64,000 nt of DNA from DAISKN01 sp963716925 (GCA_963716925.1 CAVQUX010000014.1:744001-808000); one strand, 5' to 3'. Shown: positions 16,907 to 25,080, counted from the stretch's first letter. A program made the numbers and translations. The notes: generated from the letters alone by a model not told the origin.

Positions 16907-17893
16907 GTGAAGATCGCCGTCATCGGGGCGGGCGGTTGGGGAACGGCCCTCGCCAAGATCCTTTCCGAGAGCGGGCTCGGGGTTCTTCTCTGGTGTCGCG
17001 AAGACGACGTGCGGCTGTCCATCCGTGAGCGTCGTGAAAACCAACGTTTCCTGCCGGGCATCCCGCTCCCGCCGAGCCTCAGGACGACGGGGAGCCTGGA
17101 GGAGGCCGCGAGCGGCGCCGAAGTGCTCCTCGTCGCCGTCCCGTCGCCCTACCTGCGCGCCGTCCTCTCCGAGCTCGCCCCCGTGGCTCCGGGGGGAGCG
17201 ATCTTCGCGAGCGCGACCAAGGGTCTCGAAGAGACGACTCACTTCCGCATGAGCGAAGTCTTCGCCCAGACTCTCGAAGGCGTCGCTCCGGTAGTCCTCT
17301 CGGGGCCGACCTTTGCCCGCGAGGTGGCTCTGGGGGAGCCGACGGCGCTCGTCGCCGCGAGCGCGCCCCTCGAAGGCGCCCTCGCGATCCAGGCGCGGTT
17401 CTCGACGCCGAGCTTCCGCATCTACACCAACGACGACGTGCTCGGAGTGGAGCTCGGGGGCGCGCTCAAGAACGTGATTGCTCTCGCGGTCGGGGTCGCG
17501 ACCGGTCTCGGGCTCGGGCACAATCCCAAGGCGGCGCTCATGACCCGGGGGCTCGCCGAAATCGCGAGGCTGGTCGAAGCGATGGGGGGGCGGCGGGAGA
17601 CGCTCTTCGGGCTCGCGGGCATGGGAGACCTGGTGCTCACCTGCACCGGGCATCTCTCCCGCAACCGGCAGGTCGGGATCGAGCTCGGCAAAGGCCGCTC
17701 GCTCCAGGACGTTCTCGGAGGCATGGAGCAGGTCGCCGAGGGGGTTCGAACCACCCACGCGGCGGTGGCGCTGTCGAAGGAGTACGGGGTCGAGATGCCA
17801 ATCGTGCTCCAGATGGAGCGGCTCCTCCGAGGCGAGACGACGCCCGAAGAGGTAATGCGCGAGCTCATGACCCGCCCGCTCAAATCGGAGTAA
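16907..17893 (+). CDS. gpsA: Glycerol-3-phosphate dehydrogenase [NAD(P)+]
   Basis: Reduces dihydroxyacetone phosphate to sn-glycerol 3-phosphate, the start of phospholipid synthesis. The 328-aa protein begins with the nucleotide-binding loop IGAGGWGTALAKIL, then FASATKGLEE, VLSGPTFAREVA, the substrate region GVELGGALKNVIALAVG, and FGLAGMGDLVLTC. The GTG start lies 19 bp after the zinc microprotein stop. A convergent repeat-rich gap separates it from mqnC. Confidence 0.97.
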   Translation: MKIAVIGAGGWGTALAKILSESGLGVLLWCREDDVRLSIRERRENQRFLPGIPLPPSLRTTGSLEEAASGAEVLLVAVPSPYLRAVLSELAPVAPGGAIFASATKGLEETTHFRMSEVFAQTLEGVAPVVLSGPTFAREVALGEPTALVAASAPLEGALAIQARFSTPSFRIYTNDDVLGVELGGALKNVIALAVGVATGLGLGHNPKAALMTRGLAEIARLVEAMGGRRETLFGLAGMGDLVLTCTGHLSRNRQVGIELGKGRSLQDVLGGMEQVAEGVRTTHAAVALSKEYGVEMPIVLQMERLLRGETTPEEVMRELMTRPLKSE

Positions 17894-17906
17894 AACCGGG
17901 GAAAAA

Positions 17907-17939
17907 ACGCAAAGACGCAAAGGCGCAAAGACGCAAAGG
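17907..17939. repeat. 33-bp dispersed repeat (copy B, left arm)
   Basis: gcaaagacgcaaaggc-type 9-bp-periodic sequence, inverted relative to the copy at 18052-18084. Together the arms bracket 112 bp. The inner sequences ggggacaggagggg and ccccctttctcctcc are also partly complementary, so the whole 196-bp gpsA-mqnC gap could fold into one long imperfect hairpin. It may serve as a bidirectional stop between these convergent genes. Confidence 0.75.
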
Positions 17940-18051
17940 AAAACCCAAGACAAAGGGGACAGGAGGGGATTGAGGAGATAAGGAAAACGATTAACGGTTT
18001 CTTGTTTTGTCCCCCTTTCTCCTCCTAACTCCACATCCCCTTGTATTTCTT

Positions 18052-18084
18052 CTTTGCGCCTTGGCGTCTTTGCGCCTTTGCGTT
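18052..18084. repeat. 33-bp dispersed repeat (copy B, right arm)
   Basis: ctttgcgccttggcgtcttt followed by gcgcctttgcgtt; same length and flank as copy A at 12553-12585 and inverted relative to 17907-17939. It ends only about 5 bp before the mqnC stop codon. Confidence 0.75.
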
Positions 18085-18089
18085 CTGTC

Positions 18090-19180
18090 TTAGAAGTATT
18101 CGAGGATCTCGTAGGTCGTCGTTCTCTGGGCGGGGCGGAAGCCGGCTTCTCGAATCAACGTCTTGATCTCCTCGGTCGTGGTCTGGTTCACGAAGCCGGT
18201 CGCCGCGTGGACGTTCTCCTCGAAGAGAGTTCCCCGAAGTCGTCCGCGCCCCAGTGGAGCGCGACCTGGCCGGTCTTCTTGCCCTCCGAGAACCAGGACG
18301 CCTGCACGTGATCGAAATTGTCGAGATAGAGCCGCGACGCCGCGAGGATGCGCAGGTACTGGTTGGGGCCGGCGTGGCGGGGGTACTTCTTCTCGAGCGG
18401 GGTGTTTCCCGGCTTGAAGCTCCAGGGGACGAAGGCGGTGAAGCCTCTGAACTCGTCCTGGAGCGTCCGGATGGCATCGAGGTGCTCGATGACGTCCTCG
18501 TCGGTCTCGACGTGACCGTACATCATCGTCGCCGTCGAGCGGAAGCCGAGCGCATGGGCCTCTCGATGAACGTCGAGCCAGCTCGCGCCGACGCCTTTCT
18601 TGTGGGAGATCTTGCGGCGCACCCGCTCCGAGAGAATCTCCGCGCCTCCGCCGGGAAGAGTGCTCTGTCCCGCGTCCTTCAACCGCGTCAGCACCTCGCG
18701 CACCGACAGGCCCGAGACCTGCGCCATGCCCTCGATCTCCGCCGCGGACCAGAAGTGCGGGGTGACGTCGGGGAATTTCTCCTTCACCGTACGGACCATC
18801 TCCAGGTAGTACTCGAAGGAAAGATCGGGGTTGACCCCTCCCTGCATCAGAACCGTGGTGACCCCGCGCTCGACCGCCCGCTCGATCTTCTCGATCATCT
18901 CGGCGATGGTGTGGGTGTAGGCCTCCTCGTGTCCCGGAGGCCGGTAGAACGCGCAGAACGTGCAATCGACGTTGCAGGCGTTGGTGTAGTTCGGGTTGGT
19001 GTCGACGACGAACGTGACCACGGGATCCGGAAACCTCCGCCGCCTGGCCTCCATCGCGAGCTGTCCCAGGTCGAGCAGCGGCGCTTCTCCGAGAAGAAAG
19101 AGCCCCTGGTCGCGGTCGAGGCGCTTGCCGCTCCGGACCTTCTCGCGCACGGCATCCCAACGTTCACAGGTGGCTTTCAT
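18090..19180 (-). CDS. mqnC: Cyclic dehypoxanthinyl futalosine synthase, frameshifted in this sequence
   Basis: Radical SAM enzyme of the futalosine menaquinone pathway that cyclises dehypoxanthine futalosine. The cluster motif CNVDCTFCAF (CxxxCxxC) and the conserved LMQGGVNPDLSFEYYL, LPGGGAEILSERVR, MMYGHVETDED and FKPGNTPL are intact. Near the C-terminus the frame is lost: after HWGADDFG the expected GTLFEENVHAATGF... continues in another frame to a stop at 18090. The break is at cccc (18232-18235), where one more C would restore a normal protein of about 363 aa. Start ATG 19180 follows the mqnA stop closely. Probably a consensus error, possibly a real mutation. Confidence 0.88.
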
Positions 19181-19182
19181 GG

Positions 19183-19947
19183 TCACATCGGTCTCAGCAG
19201 GTCGCGCTCCAGCACCAGGCGGCGGAACTCTTCGAGACCCCGCATCTCCTCGGGACCGAGCCGGTAGTGAAAATTCCGGAGGTAAGAAGCGAGGTCCTCG
19301 GCGCGACCGAGCTCCCCCGCGAACTCTGCGGCAATCTCGTCGACCCGTGACATGCCGAGCTCGAACGAGCGCGAGAGCAGCTCGGAGAACCTCTCCTTCA
19401 CGTTCTCCGGAAGGGACCGGCGAATGGTCCAGAGCGCGAAGACGAAGGGGAGTCCGGTCCAGGCCCACCACTCGGACGCGAGATCGTACCGGTGGGGGAA
19501 TCGGGGTGTGGGCCGGTGGTTCTGGCTCAAGGCCTCGTTTCCAATGACCAGAAACGCGTCCGCCTCGGTCCTGGCCCCGCGCAGGTAGGACCGGGGCCGG
19601 ACGGCGTATCGGTCTTCGAGAATGAGCCTCAGAAGGCGCGCCGATGTCGAGGTCTCTTCGGTGACGCCGACGACGGCGCCGTCGAGCTCCTCGATGGGCC
19701 GTCTGCTCGCGAGAAGGATGCTTCGGACCTCTTCGCGGTTCGCGACCCCGAGCCCGCCCACCGGCTCGTAGCGCTCGGCGTTGACCAGATAGTCGGCCGT
19801 CGCCAGGATGCCGGCGTCGATCTCGCCCCGCGACGCCATGAGGCCGAGCTCCCTCGGGGGCGTGGGGATGAGCCGGTGCTCGCCCAGGAGGAGCGGGTAG
19901 AACGGCTGGCTGTTCAGATAGGAGATCTGACCCACGACCAATCGCAT
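19183..19947 (-). CDS. mqnA: Chorismate dehydratase (menaquinone futalosine pathway)
   Basis: Converts chorismate to 3-enolpyruvyl-benzoate, first committed step of the futalosine route. The 254-aa periplasmic-binding-protein-like fold starts LVVGQISYLNSQPFY and shows IDAGILATADYLV, SILLASRRPIEELDG and a late DLASEWWAWTGLPFVFALW, all typical. It lies between mqnE (6 bp upstream) and mqnC (downstream, nearly touching). No signal peptide, consistent with a cytoplasmic enzyme. Confidence 0.93.
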   Translation of the reverse strand: MRLVVGQISYLNSQPFYPLLLGEHRLIPTPPRELGLMASRGEIDAGILATADYLVNAERYEPVGGLGVANREEVRSILLASRRPIEELDGAVVGVTEETSTSARLLRLILEDRYAVRPRSYLRGARTEADAFLVIGNEALSQNHRPTPRFPHRYDLASEWWAWTGLPFVFALWTIRRSLPENVKERFSELLSRSFELGMSRVDEIAAEFAGELGRAEDLASYLRNFHYRLGPEEMRGLEEFRRLVLERDLLRPM

Positions 19948-19952
19948 GGGGA

Positions 19953-21050
19953 TCAGTCGTAGGCGCGCACGACATTGTAGAGCGCGTCTCGCTCCACCGG
20001 GCGCTTGCCCGCCTCGCGGATCATCTCCACCAGCTTCTCGCGCGCGAGGCCGATGGCGCTCTTGGCCTGCGCGTAGTGCGCGATGCGCTCCTCGCCGATG
20101 GTGCCGTCGAGATCGCTGGCGCCGAAGTTCAGAGCCACGGAAGCGGTCTCTTCGCCGAGCATGATCCAGTAGGACTTGATGTGGGGAAAGTTGTCGAGGA
20201 GGAGCCGAGCCGCGGCCACCGTTCTAAGATCCTCGATCGCCGAGGCCTGCCGCTCGGCCAGCCCCGTGTTTCCGGGCTGGAGCGCGAGCGGGATGAACGA
20301 GAGGAACCCCGGAGTCTCGTCCTGCGCGTCCCGCAAACGAAGCATGTGGTTGATCCGCTCCTCGTAGGTCTCGATGTGCCCGTAGAGGAGCGTCGCGTTC
20401 GAGGGAATCCCCATCCGGTGGGCGATGCGGTGGATCTCGAGCCACCTATCGGCGCCCATCTTGTGCTTGAACGTCGCCTCGCGTACCCGCTCCGAGAAAA
20501 CCTCGGCGCCGCCGCCGGGCAGGGACTGGAGTCCGGCTTTCCGGAGCCGCTCCAGCACCTCGGGGATCTCGAGCTTCGCGATGCGGGCGAACCAGTCGAT
20601 CTCGACCGCGGTCCAGGCCTTGATCTGGATGGTGGGGAAGGCCTCCTGGATCGCTTCCATGATTCCGAGATACTGCTCGAACTTCCACTTGGGGTGGAGA
20701 CCGCCGACGATGTGGACTTCGGAAAGCTCCGGAGTCAGCTTTCCCAGAATCTCCTGGATGGTCATCTCGTAGGCGTGGGGGTCGCCGGGTCTCGCGGCGA
20801 AGTCGCAGAACACGCAGTCGAGGACACAGAGGTTCGTGGGATTGATCTGCCGGTTCATGACGAAGAGCACGTCGTCGCCCGATTTCCGGCGCTTGACGAA
20901 GTCCGCCATTTTTCCGAGGGCGGTCAGGTCCCAGCTCTTCAGCACCGACAGGCCGTCCTCGAAATCGAGGCGCTCCCGGCTTCGCACTTTGTCCCAGATC
21001 GGGACGAGCGCCGGATCGTGAAAGACGACGTCTTCGACGGCTGCGGTCAT
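19953..21050 (-). CDS. mqnE: Aminofutalosine synthase (radical SAM)
   Basis: Joins 3-enolpyruvyl-benzoate to SAM's adenosyl radical to give aminofutalosine. The 365-aa protein has the cluster motif CVLDCVFCDF, IVGGLHPKWKFEQYL, LPGGGAEVFSERVR and LLYGHIETYEERINH, features distinguishing MqnE from MqnC (the HIVGGLHP segment in particular). In the order mqnE-mqnA-mqnC on the minus strand, following the prenyltransferase and UbiX-like genes. Confidence 0.94.
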   Translation of the reverse strand: MTAAVEDVVFHDPALVPIWDKVRSRERLDFEDGLSVLKSWDLTALGKMADFVKRRKSGDDVLFVMNRQINPTNLCVLDCVFCDFAARPGDPHAYEMTIQEILGKLTPELSEVHIVGGLHPKWKFEQYLGIMEAIQEAFPTIQIKAWTAVEIDWFARIAKLEIPEVLERLRKAGLQSLPGGGAEVFSERVREATFKHKMGADRWLEIHRIAHRMGIPSNATLLYGHIETYEERINHMLRLRDAQDETPGFLSFIPLALQPGNTGLAERQASAIEDLRTVAAARLLLDNFPHIKSYWIMLGEETASVALNFGASDLDGTIGEERIAHYAQAKSAIGLAREKLVEMIREAGKRPVERDALYNVVRAYD

Positions 21051-21099
21051 CGGGAGTCTCGACCGAGATTCTTACACAGGCCCCCGAACCCTGCCAGTT

Positions 21100-21651
21100 T
21101 CAGGAAATCTCCTCGGATTTCCAGCCGCCGGCGACGGGAACGCCGATGAGCGGAAGCACCTTGTCGACGAACCCGTTCACCACGTCGTCCATCGACTCGG
21201 GGTTCTTGTACCACGGGGGGGATACGGGCATGACGATCGCGCCTTCGCGCGACAGCTTCAGCGCGTTCTCGAGGGCGATGGAGGAAAGCGGCGTCTCGCG
21301 GATGCCGACCACGATGCGCATTCTCTCCTTCAACGCCACCTGGGCCGCCCGGGTCACGAGGGTATCGGCGATTCCGCTCGCGATCTTCCCGAGCGTCGAG
21401 ATGCTGCAGGGGAGGAGGACGAGGCCGTCGTGGCGATTCGAGCCCGAGGAAAAGGGGGCCGCGAGATCGTCGTCGCGGAAGACGGCCTTCACGTACGGCT
21501 CCAGATCTTTGACGGTGAGACCGAGCTCGTGGTCCAGCACCCGCCGGCCCCACTCCGACACGATGAGGAACTTCTCGCCGGGACACCGCTCGAGGAATTT
21601 CACCCCGTAGACGACTCCGGAGGATCCGGTGATTCCGACGACGTAACGCAT
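21100..21651 (-). CDS. ubiX: UbiX-family flavin prenyltransferase
   Basis: Makes prenylated FMN, cofactor for UbiD-type decarboxylases. The 183-aa protein begins YVVGITGSSGVVYG and contains LLPCSISTLGKIASGIADTL, LVTRAAQVALKE and a late VMPVSPPWYKNPES, matching the family. In futalosine-pathway bacteria a UbiX/UbiD pair (MqnM/MqnL) is proposed to decarboxylate the naphthoate intermediate; no UbiD-like partner lies in the window. The start shares one base with the upstream prenyltransferase stop. Confidence 0.92.
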   Translation of the reverse strand: MRYVVGITGSSGVVYGVKFLERCPGEKFLIVSEWGRRVLDHELGLTVKDLEPYVKAVFRDDDLAAPFSSGSNRHDGLVLLPCSISTLGKIASGIADTLVTRAAQVALKERMRIVVGIRETPLSSIALENALKLSREGAIVMPVSPPWYKNPESMDDVVNGFVDKVLPLIGVPVAGGWKSEEIS

Positions 21652-22499
21652 CAGGACACGAAGGGCGGATGGAGGCCCAGGGCGATGAACCCCAGAACCA
21701 CAAAGCCGAGCAGGGCGTTGATCTTGAAGAAAGCGAGGTCCACGTCGCTCGCGCGGCGGTGCTCGGCCACCAGGAGTACTCCGATGAGAGCCAGCAGGAA
21801 CGCCGCGAGCGGACCCTCGAGAGCCCGCAGGTAGAGGAGTCCCAGGAGAAGAAAGGCGGCGGCATGGAAAGCGGTCGAGACCTGAAGGGCCCTCTCGCGT
21901 CCCAGCCGCGAAGGCAGCGAGTGGAGCCCGCGCGAGCGGTCGAAATCCTGGTCCAGGGTGGCGTAAATGATGTCGAATCCGGCGACCCAGAAGAGCGTGA
22001 ACATGCAAAGGAGCAGCGCGTTGCCGAAATCCTGGAAGTCGAGCTGCACCGCGTACCAGGCGCCGAGGGGCCCCATGGCGAGGGCCGCGCCTACTCCGAG
22101 ATGAGCCCACATCGTGAAGCGTTTGAGCAGCGGGTAGATGAGGAAGATTGCCAGGGGAATCGGCGCCAGCAGCAGGCACCGGGGCGAAATACCATAGGCC
22201 GAGGCGAGGAAGAGAGCGACGCCGGCCCCGGTCACAATCCACGCTTCGCCGGCCGACATCGCGCCTGAGGGGAGCTCGCGGTTCCCCGTGCGCGGATTCT
22301 CCCGGTCGATGTGTCGGTCGAGAATTCGATTCAAGCCGAGGGCGGCGGTCCTCGCGCCGGTGCCCGCGGCCAGGATGAGGAGCAGCGTTCGGAGGGAGAG
22401 CTCCCCCCGGGCGAGGAGCGCCCCGCTCAGCAGAAGCGGGAAAGAGAACAAGGTGTGCTCGATCTTGACGAAGCGGCTGTACGTTAGGACCCGTTCCAT
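21651..22499 (-). CDS. mqnP: UbiA-family prenyltransferase, probably MqnP
   Basis: Integral membrane enzyme that attaches the polyprenyl tail to an aromatic ring; in this setting to the naphthoate of menaquinone. The 282-aa protein has about eight hydrophobic segments and both Mg-diphosphate motifs: NRILDRHIDRENPRTGNR and TLDQDFDRSRGLHSLP. It heads the run mqnP-ubiX-mqnE-mqnA-mqnC. UbiA (ubiquinone) and MqnP are close relatives; the neighbours, not the residues, point to MqnP. Confidence 0.88.
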   Translation of the reverse strand: MERVLTYSRFVKIEHTLFSFPLLLSGALLARGELSLRTLLLILAAGTGARTAALGLNRILDRHIDRENPRTGNRELPSGAMSAGEAWIVTGAGVALFLASAYGISPRCLLLAPIPLAIFLIYPLLKRFTMWAHLGVGAALAMGPLGAWYAVQLDFQDFGNALLLCMFTLFWVAGFDIIYATLDQDFDRSRGLHSLPSRLGRERALQVSTAFHAAAFLLLGLLYLRALEGPLAAFLLALIGVLLVAEHRRASDVDLAFFKINALLGFVVLGFIALGLHPPFVS

Positions 22500-22832
22500 G
22501 GCTACAGTTTCCGCATCTTCGAGCTCATCCGCCCCATCGATCGGCGCACGCTGTTATTAAGAACACCTTTGACAGTCCGAAGCAATGCCGACTAGAATCC
22601 CGGCCCGAACCGGGTTTCGACGGCAAGCATCGCACCAAGACTGTCACAGGTCGAAGGTTCAGATCGAGACGCCGGTCCGGGCTCGGAGAGAACTTCGAGT
22701 GCTTCGAAGGATCTGGGTGCTCGACGTGACGTTGACAAGGGTTCAATGCTATTCTCGACCGCGGGTCAGTGGATTTCGGCCCTTGCGCCGTCACGGAAGC
22801 GATCCGGCGCTCGATGGAGGTAGGCAGCTCAA
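22500..22832. other. 333-bp divergent intergenic region
   Basis: Lies between the start of the mqnP operon (-) and the histone-like gene (+). It holds one convincing plus-strand promoter (22569-22598). A second TTGACA at 22732 has no properly spaced -10. The only ribosome binding site is ggagg at 22816-22820. Nothing in it translates to a recognisable protein and no tRNA-like fold was found. Confidence 0.6.
22569..22598 (+). promoter_or_regulatory. Sigma-70-like promoter upstream of the histone-like gene
   Basis: Perfect TTGACA (22569-22574), 18-bp spacer, TAGAAT (22593-22598). It points toward the histone-like gene 235 bp away, leaving a long untranslated leader of about 230 nt. The same -10 hexamer and spacer length occur at 24913-24942. 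Confidence 0.6.
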
Positions 22833-23198
22833 ATGAAGAAGAAGAAGAAGAAGAAAAAGACCACGAAGAAGAAGGCCGCCAAGAAAAAGGCTTCGAAGCG
22901 CAAGCCGGCGAAAAAGGCCAAGAAAGCCGCCAAGAAGGCCAGGAAAGCCGCGAAGAAGAAGTCCGCGAAGAAGGCGAAGGCCTCGAAGCCGAAGTCGGCG
23001 AAGAAAGCCAAAGCCGCGCCCAAGAAGTCCGCTCCCGCTCCCAAGCCGGCGGCTCCGGCCGCTCCCCCGACTCCATGGGAATCCACGGGCGGCGCGGGCG
23101 GTTCGTGGGGCGGTGAATCCGCCCCCGAGGGCGCTTTCGAAGAGCCCGAGGGCGGTATCGGCGACGACAGCGACGACGAGTTCGAGTCCGTTTACTAG
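22833..23198 (+). CDS. Lysine-rich histone H1-like protein
   Basis: 121-aa protein of extreme composition. Residues 1-68 are about half lysine (36 of 68), starting with eight consecutive lysines and continuing in KKAAK/KKAS-type repeats, like eukaryotic H1 tails and bacterial Hc1/AlgP-like nucleoid proteins. Then comes an Ala/Pro linker, a Gly-rich stretch, and a strongly acidic C-terminus (DDSDDEFE). The N-terminal part should bind DNA or RNA nonspecifically; the acidic tail could restrain that or bind a partner. ATG at 22833 with ggagg 12 nt upstream. The opposite frame is an artefact of the lysine codons. Confidence 0.75.
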   Translation: MKKKKKKKKTTKKKAAKKKASKRKPAKKAKKAAKKARKAAKKKSAKKAKASKPKSAKKAKAAPKKSAPAPKPAAPAAPPTPWESTGGAGGSWGGESAPEGAFEEPEGGIGDDSDDEFESVY

Positions 23199-23217
23199 CC
23201 TTCTGGAGTTCGGTCCG

Positions 23218-23237
23218 CCGCCGGCCCGAGCCGGCGG
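23218..23237. terminator. Perfect 8-bp hairpin after the histone-like gene
   Basis: ccgccggc/gccggcgg stem with loop ccga, 20 bp past the stop codon. No T-run; probably part of a multi-hairpin stop between convergent genes. Confidence 0.5.
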
Positions 23238-23253
23238 TGGTGGAGCTCGGACG

Positions 23254-23300
23254 GGGAGCGTCTCGAGAGACCGCGAGGCGCTCCCGCCCTCGGTCGGGCT
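23254..23300 (+). terminator. Tandem hairpins, intrinsic-terminator-like
   Basis: A 12-bp stem gggagcgtctcg/cgaggcgctccc (23254-23285, one wobble pair) followed immediately by gccc/gggc (23286-23299) and TTTATT. The second hairpin plus T-rich tract is the nearest thing to a classical intrinsic terminator in the window. The T-tract runs into the stop codon of the opposing gene. Confidence 0.6.
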
Positions 23301-23495
23301 TTATTCGTCGAGGCGGAAGCGGCCGCCCTCGGCGAAATGCTTCATATCGCACTGCGGGCAACTTACGAACTCCCGGCCTGCAGCGCGCTCGATCATCCCC
23401 GACGCATCATCCGCTTCGATCGGGGTCCCGCAGGTGCAGTACAGTACCCCTTCTTCGAGGAAGATATCGTCTTCGACTTCCAGGTCGTCGCTCAT
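23301..23495 (-). CDS. Zinc-ribbon-like microprotein
   Basis: 64-aa acidic protein with two CxxC-type pairs (YCTCG and SCPQCD) about 25 residues apart, a plausible single zinc ribbon, and an N-terminal run of Asp/Glu (SDDLEVEDDIF). It has a good ribosome binding site (agaggag) and a consensus extended -10 promoter upstream. Convergent with the histone-like gene. No family recognised; size and charge suggest a regulator or adapter. Confidence 0.65.
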   Translation of the reverse strand: MSDDLEVEDDIFLEEGVLYCTCGTPIEADDASGMIERAAGREFVSCPQCDMKHFAEGGRFRLDE

Positions 23496-23543
23496 GGTCG
23501 AGCTCCTCTTGAGTTCGGGTGAAAGCTGTGGGAAATCAGCAAG

Positions 23544-23552
23544 ATTATATCA
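23544..23552 (-). promoter_or_regulatory. Extended -10 promoter for the zinc-ribbon microprotein
   Basis: On the minus strand TGA-TATAAT (23552-23544): a perfect -10 with the TGn extension. No good -35 at 17 bp, as expected for extended -10 promoters. The RNA would start about 40 nt before the ATG at 23495. Confidence 0.5.
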
Positions 23553-23692
23553 TTGTCGTGCTAGGATGGCTCGCTTTGGACGGTTTCGAATCGGGGGCGC
23601 TTCCTCGACTCGGCACAATTGGGTCCCGGTTGGGCCCGTTTGGGCAAGACAATGGGTTCGCCAGAATCCAATCAGCAACCATCGGTAGAAAA

Positions 23693-24880
23693 ATGGAACG
23701 AAAGAATGCCACCCGCCCTGCTTGGGCCCTGCTAGCTCTCGCAATCGGCGCCGTTCTGACGCTCGGCTCGTGCGGAGCCACCGACGTCGGCGTCACCGGC
23801 GACGAGATTCTGATCGGCACCTGGGCTCCTTTGACCGGGCCCGCCTCCAACCTGTCGCCCATCGTCAAAGCGATGGAGGCCTACTTCCGCTACGTGAACG
23901 AAGAAGAGGGTGGAGTCCACGGACGAAAGCTGCGCCTGATCGTGAAGGACGACGCGTACGATCCCGCGAAGACGCCTGCCGTGGCCGCGGAGCTGGTGGA
24001 CGGGGAGGGCGTGTTCGCGCTTCTCGGCGGAAACGGCACGGCGAACTGCCTCGCGGTCAAGGACTACATCGCGCTCAAGCTCATCCCCTGGATCAACCCC
24101 GGCTCCGGCGCCCGGGTTCTGACCTCGCCGGTGAACGCGTACGTTTTCTCGACGTTTCCTTCGTACGTTACCGAGGGTCGGGTCCTGGCGAAATACGCTT
24201 CCGAGAACCTTCCCGCCACCAAGTACGGGCTGCTCTATCAGGATGACGCCTTCGGCCGGGAGGGCCAGGAGGGCCTGCGGCTGGGTCTGCGCAATACGGG
24301 CAAGGAGATCGCGGTGGCGCAAACCTACAAGGTGGGAGACTCCGACCTTTCCGCCGTCGCCCAGAAGTTCAAGGACGACGGGGTCGACCTGATCTTCGTC
24401 TGGACGATTGCCGAGGGCGCCGCGGCGCTGGTGAAGGGCATCGGTGCGATCGAAGGCTACAAGCCGCAGATCGTCGGGAGCCAGATTCTCTCCGATCCCG
24501 TGATGTTCGAGCTCGCGGGCGCGGGCTGGGAAGGGGCTATCGTCGCCTCGAGCGTCCCCGAGCCCGACTCGAACGAGCCGGGAGCCGTACGGGCGCGGCC
24601 GATCATCGAGAAGTACGGCGAAGGTATGCAGTTCGGAACCTACGCGCTCTGGGGACTCTCCCGCGCGGAGGTCCTCGTCGAAGGGCTCAGGCGCGCGGGA
24701 CGGGACCTCACGCGCCTCAAGCTCCTCCTGTCGCTCGAGACCGTCCATGACTGGAACGAGAACTTCCTGTCCCACCCGATCAGCTTCGACGCCGAGAACC
24801 ACCTGGGTCTGAACGCCGTCAAGCTGAGCAAGGCGGAGGGCGGCACTCTGGTCCACCTTTCCGATTGGATGGAACCTTAG
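23693..24880 (+). CDS. Branched-chain-amino-acid-type ABC transporter substrate-binding lipoprotein
   Basis: LivJ/LivK-type periplasmic binding protein of 395 aa. The N-terminus is a lipoprotein signal with lipobox LGSC (C27). The mature part opens with GDEILIGTWAPLTGPAS and has YVNEEEGGVHGRKLRLIVKDDAY, the classical start of the family, then LLGGNGTANCLAVKDY and LLYQDDAFGREGQEGL. The start ATG is chosen because it immediately precedes the signal peptide; longer frames upstream look noncoding. No LivHMGF permease or ATPase genes are adjacent, so the substrate and partner are unknown. Confidence 0.9.
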   Translation: MERKNATRPAWALLALAIGAVLTLGSCGATDVGVTGDEILIGTWAPLTGPASNLSPIVKAMEAYFRYVNEEEGGVHGRKLRLIVKDDAYDPAKTPAVAAELVDGEGVFALLGGNGTANCLAVKDYIALKLIPWINPGSGARVLTSPVNAYVFSTFPSYVTEGRVLAKYASENLPATKYGLLYQDDAFGREGQEGLRLGLRNTGKEIAVAQTYKVGDSDLSAVAQKFKDDGVDLIFVWTIAEGAAALVKGIGAIEGYKPQIVGSQILSDPVMFELAGAGWEGAIVASSVPEPDSNEPGAVRARPIIEKYGEGMQFGTYALWGLSRAEVLVEGLRRAGRDLTRLKLLLSLETVHDWNENFLSHPISFDAENHLGLNAVKLSKAEGGTLVHLSDWMEP

Positions 24881-24912
24881 CGCTCGCGCCGCCAAGCTCG
24901 CGCAGACTCGTG

Positions 24913-24942
24913 TTGACCGGCCGAGCCCGGCTTGAATAGAAT
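24913..24942 (+). promoter_or_regulatory. Sigma-70-like promoter upstream of the XRE regulator
   Basis: TTGACC (24913-24918), 18-bp spacer, TAGAAT (24937-24942), 138 bp before the regulator start. Confidence 0.55.
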
Positions 24943-25080
24943 CCCCCCGGTCCGCGTCGTTGGCGCCCTGCTCTTCCGATGGAGCAAATCACCCGTTGAG
25001 CCCCGAGAAAGCCGGATTCCTCATTTCCGATGATTTCGGCGAGTGCCGGCGGGGTAACGGCGCCGGAGGAGGCCGCGGTG

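Noticed and set aside
22732..22755. TTGACA...TATTCT as a second promoter for the histone-like gene
   Set aside because: Spacer is only 12 bp, too short for sigma-70 promoters.
22829..23086. Phe/Ala/Leu-rich frame opposite the histone-like gene resembling a membrane protein
   Set aside because: It is simply the complement of AAG/GCC codons; no start signal or family.
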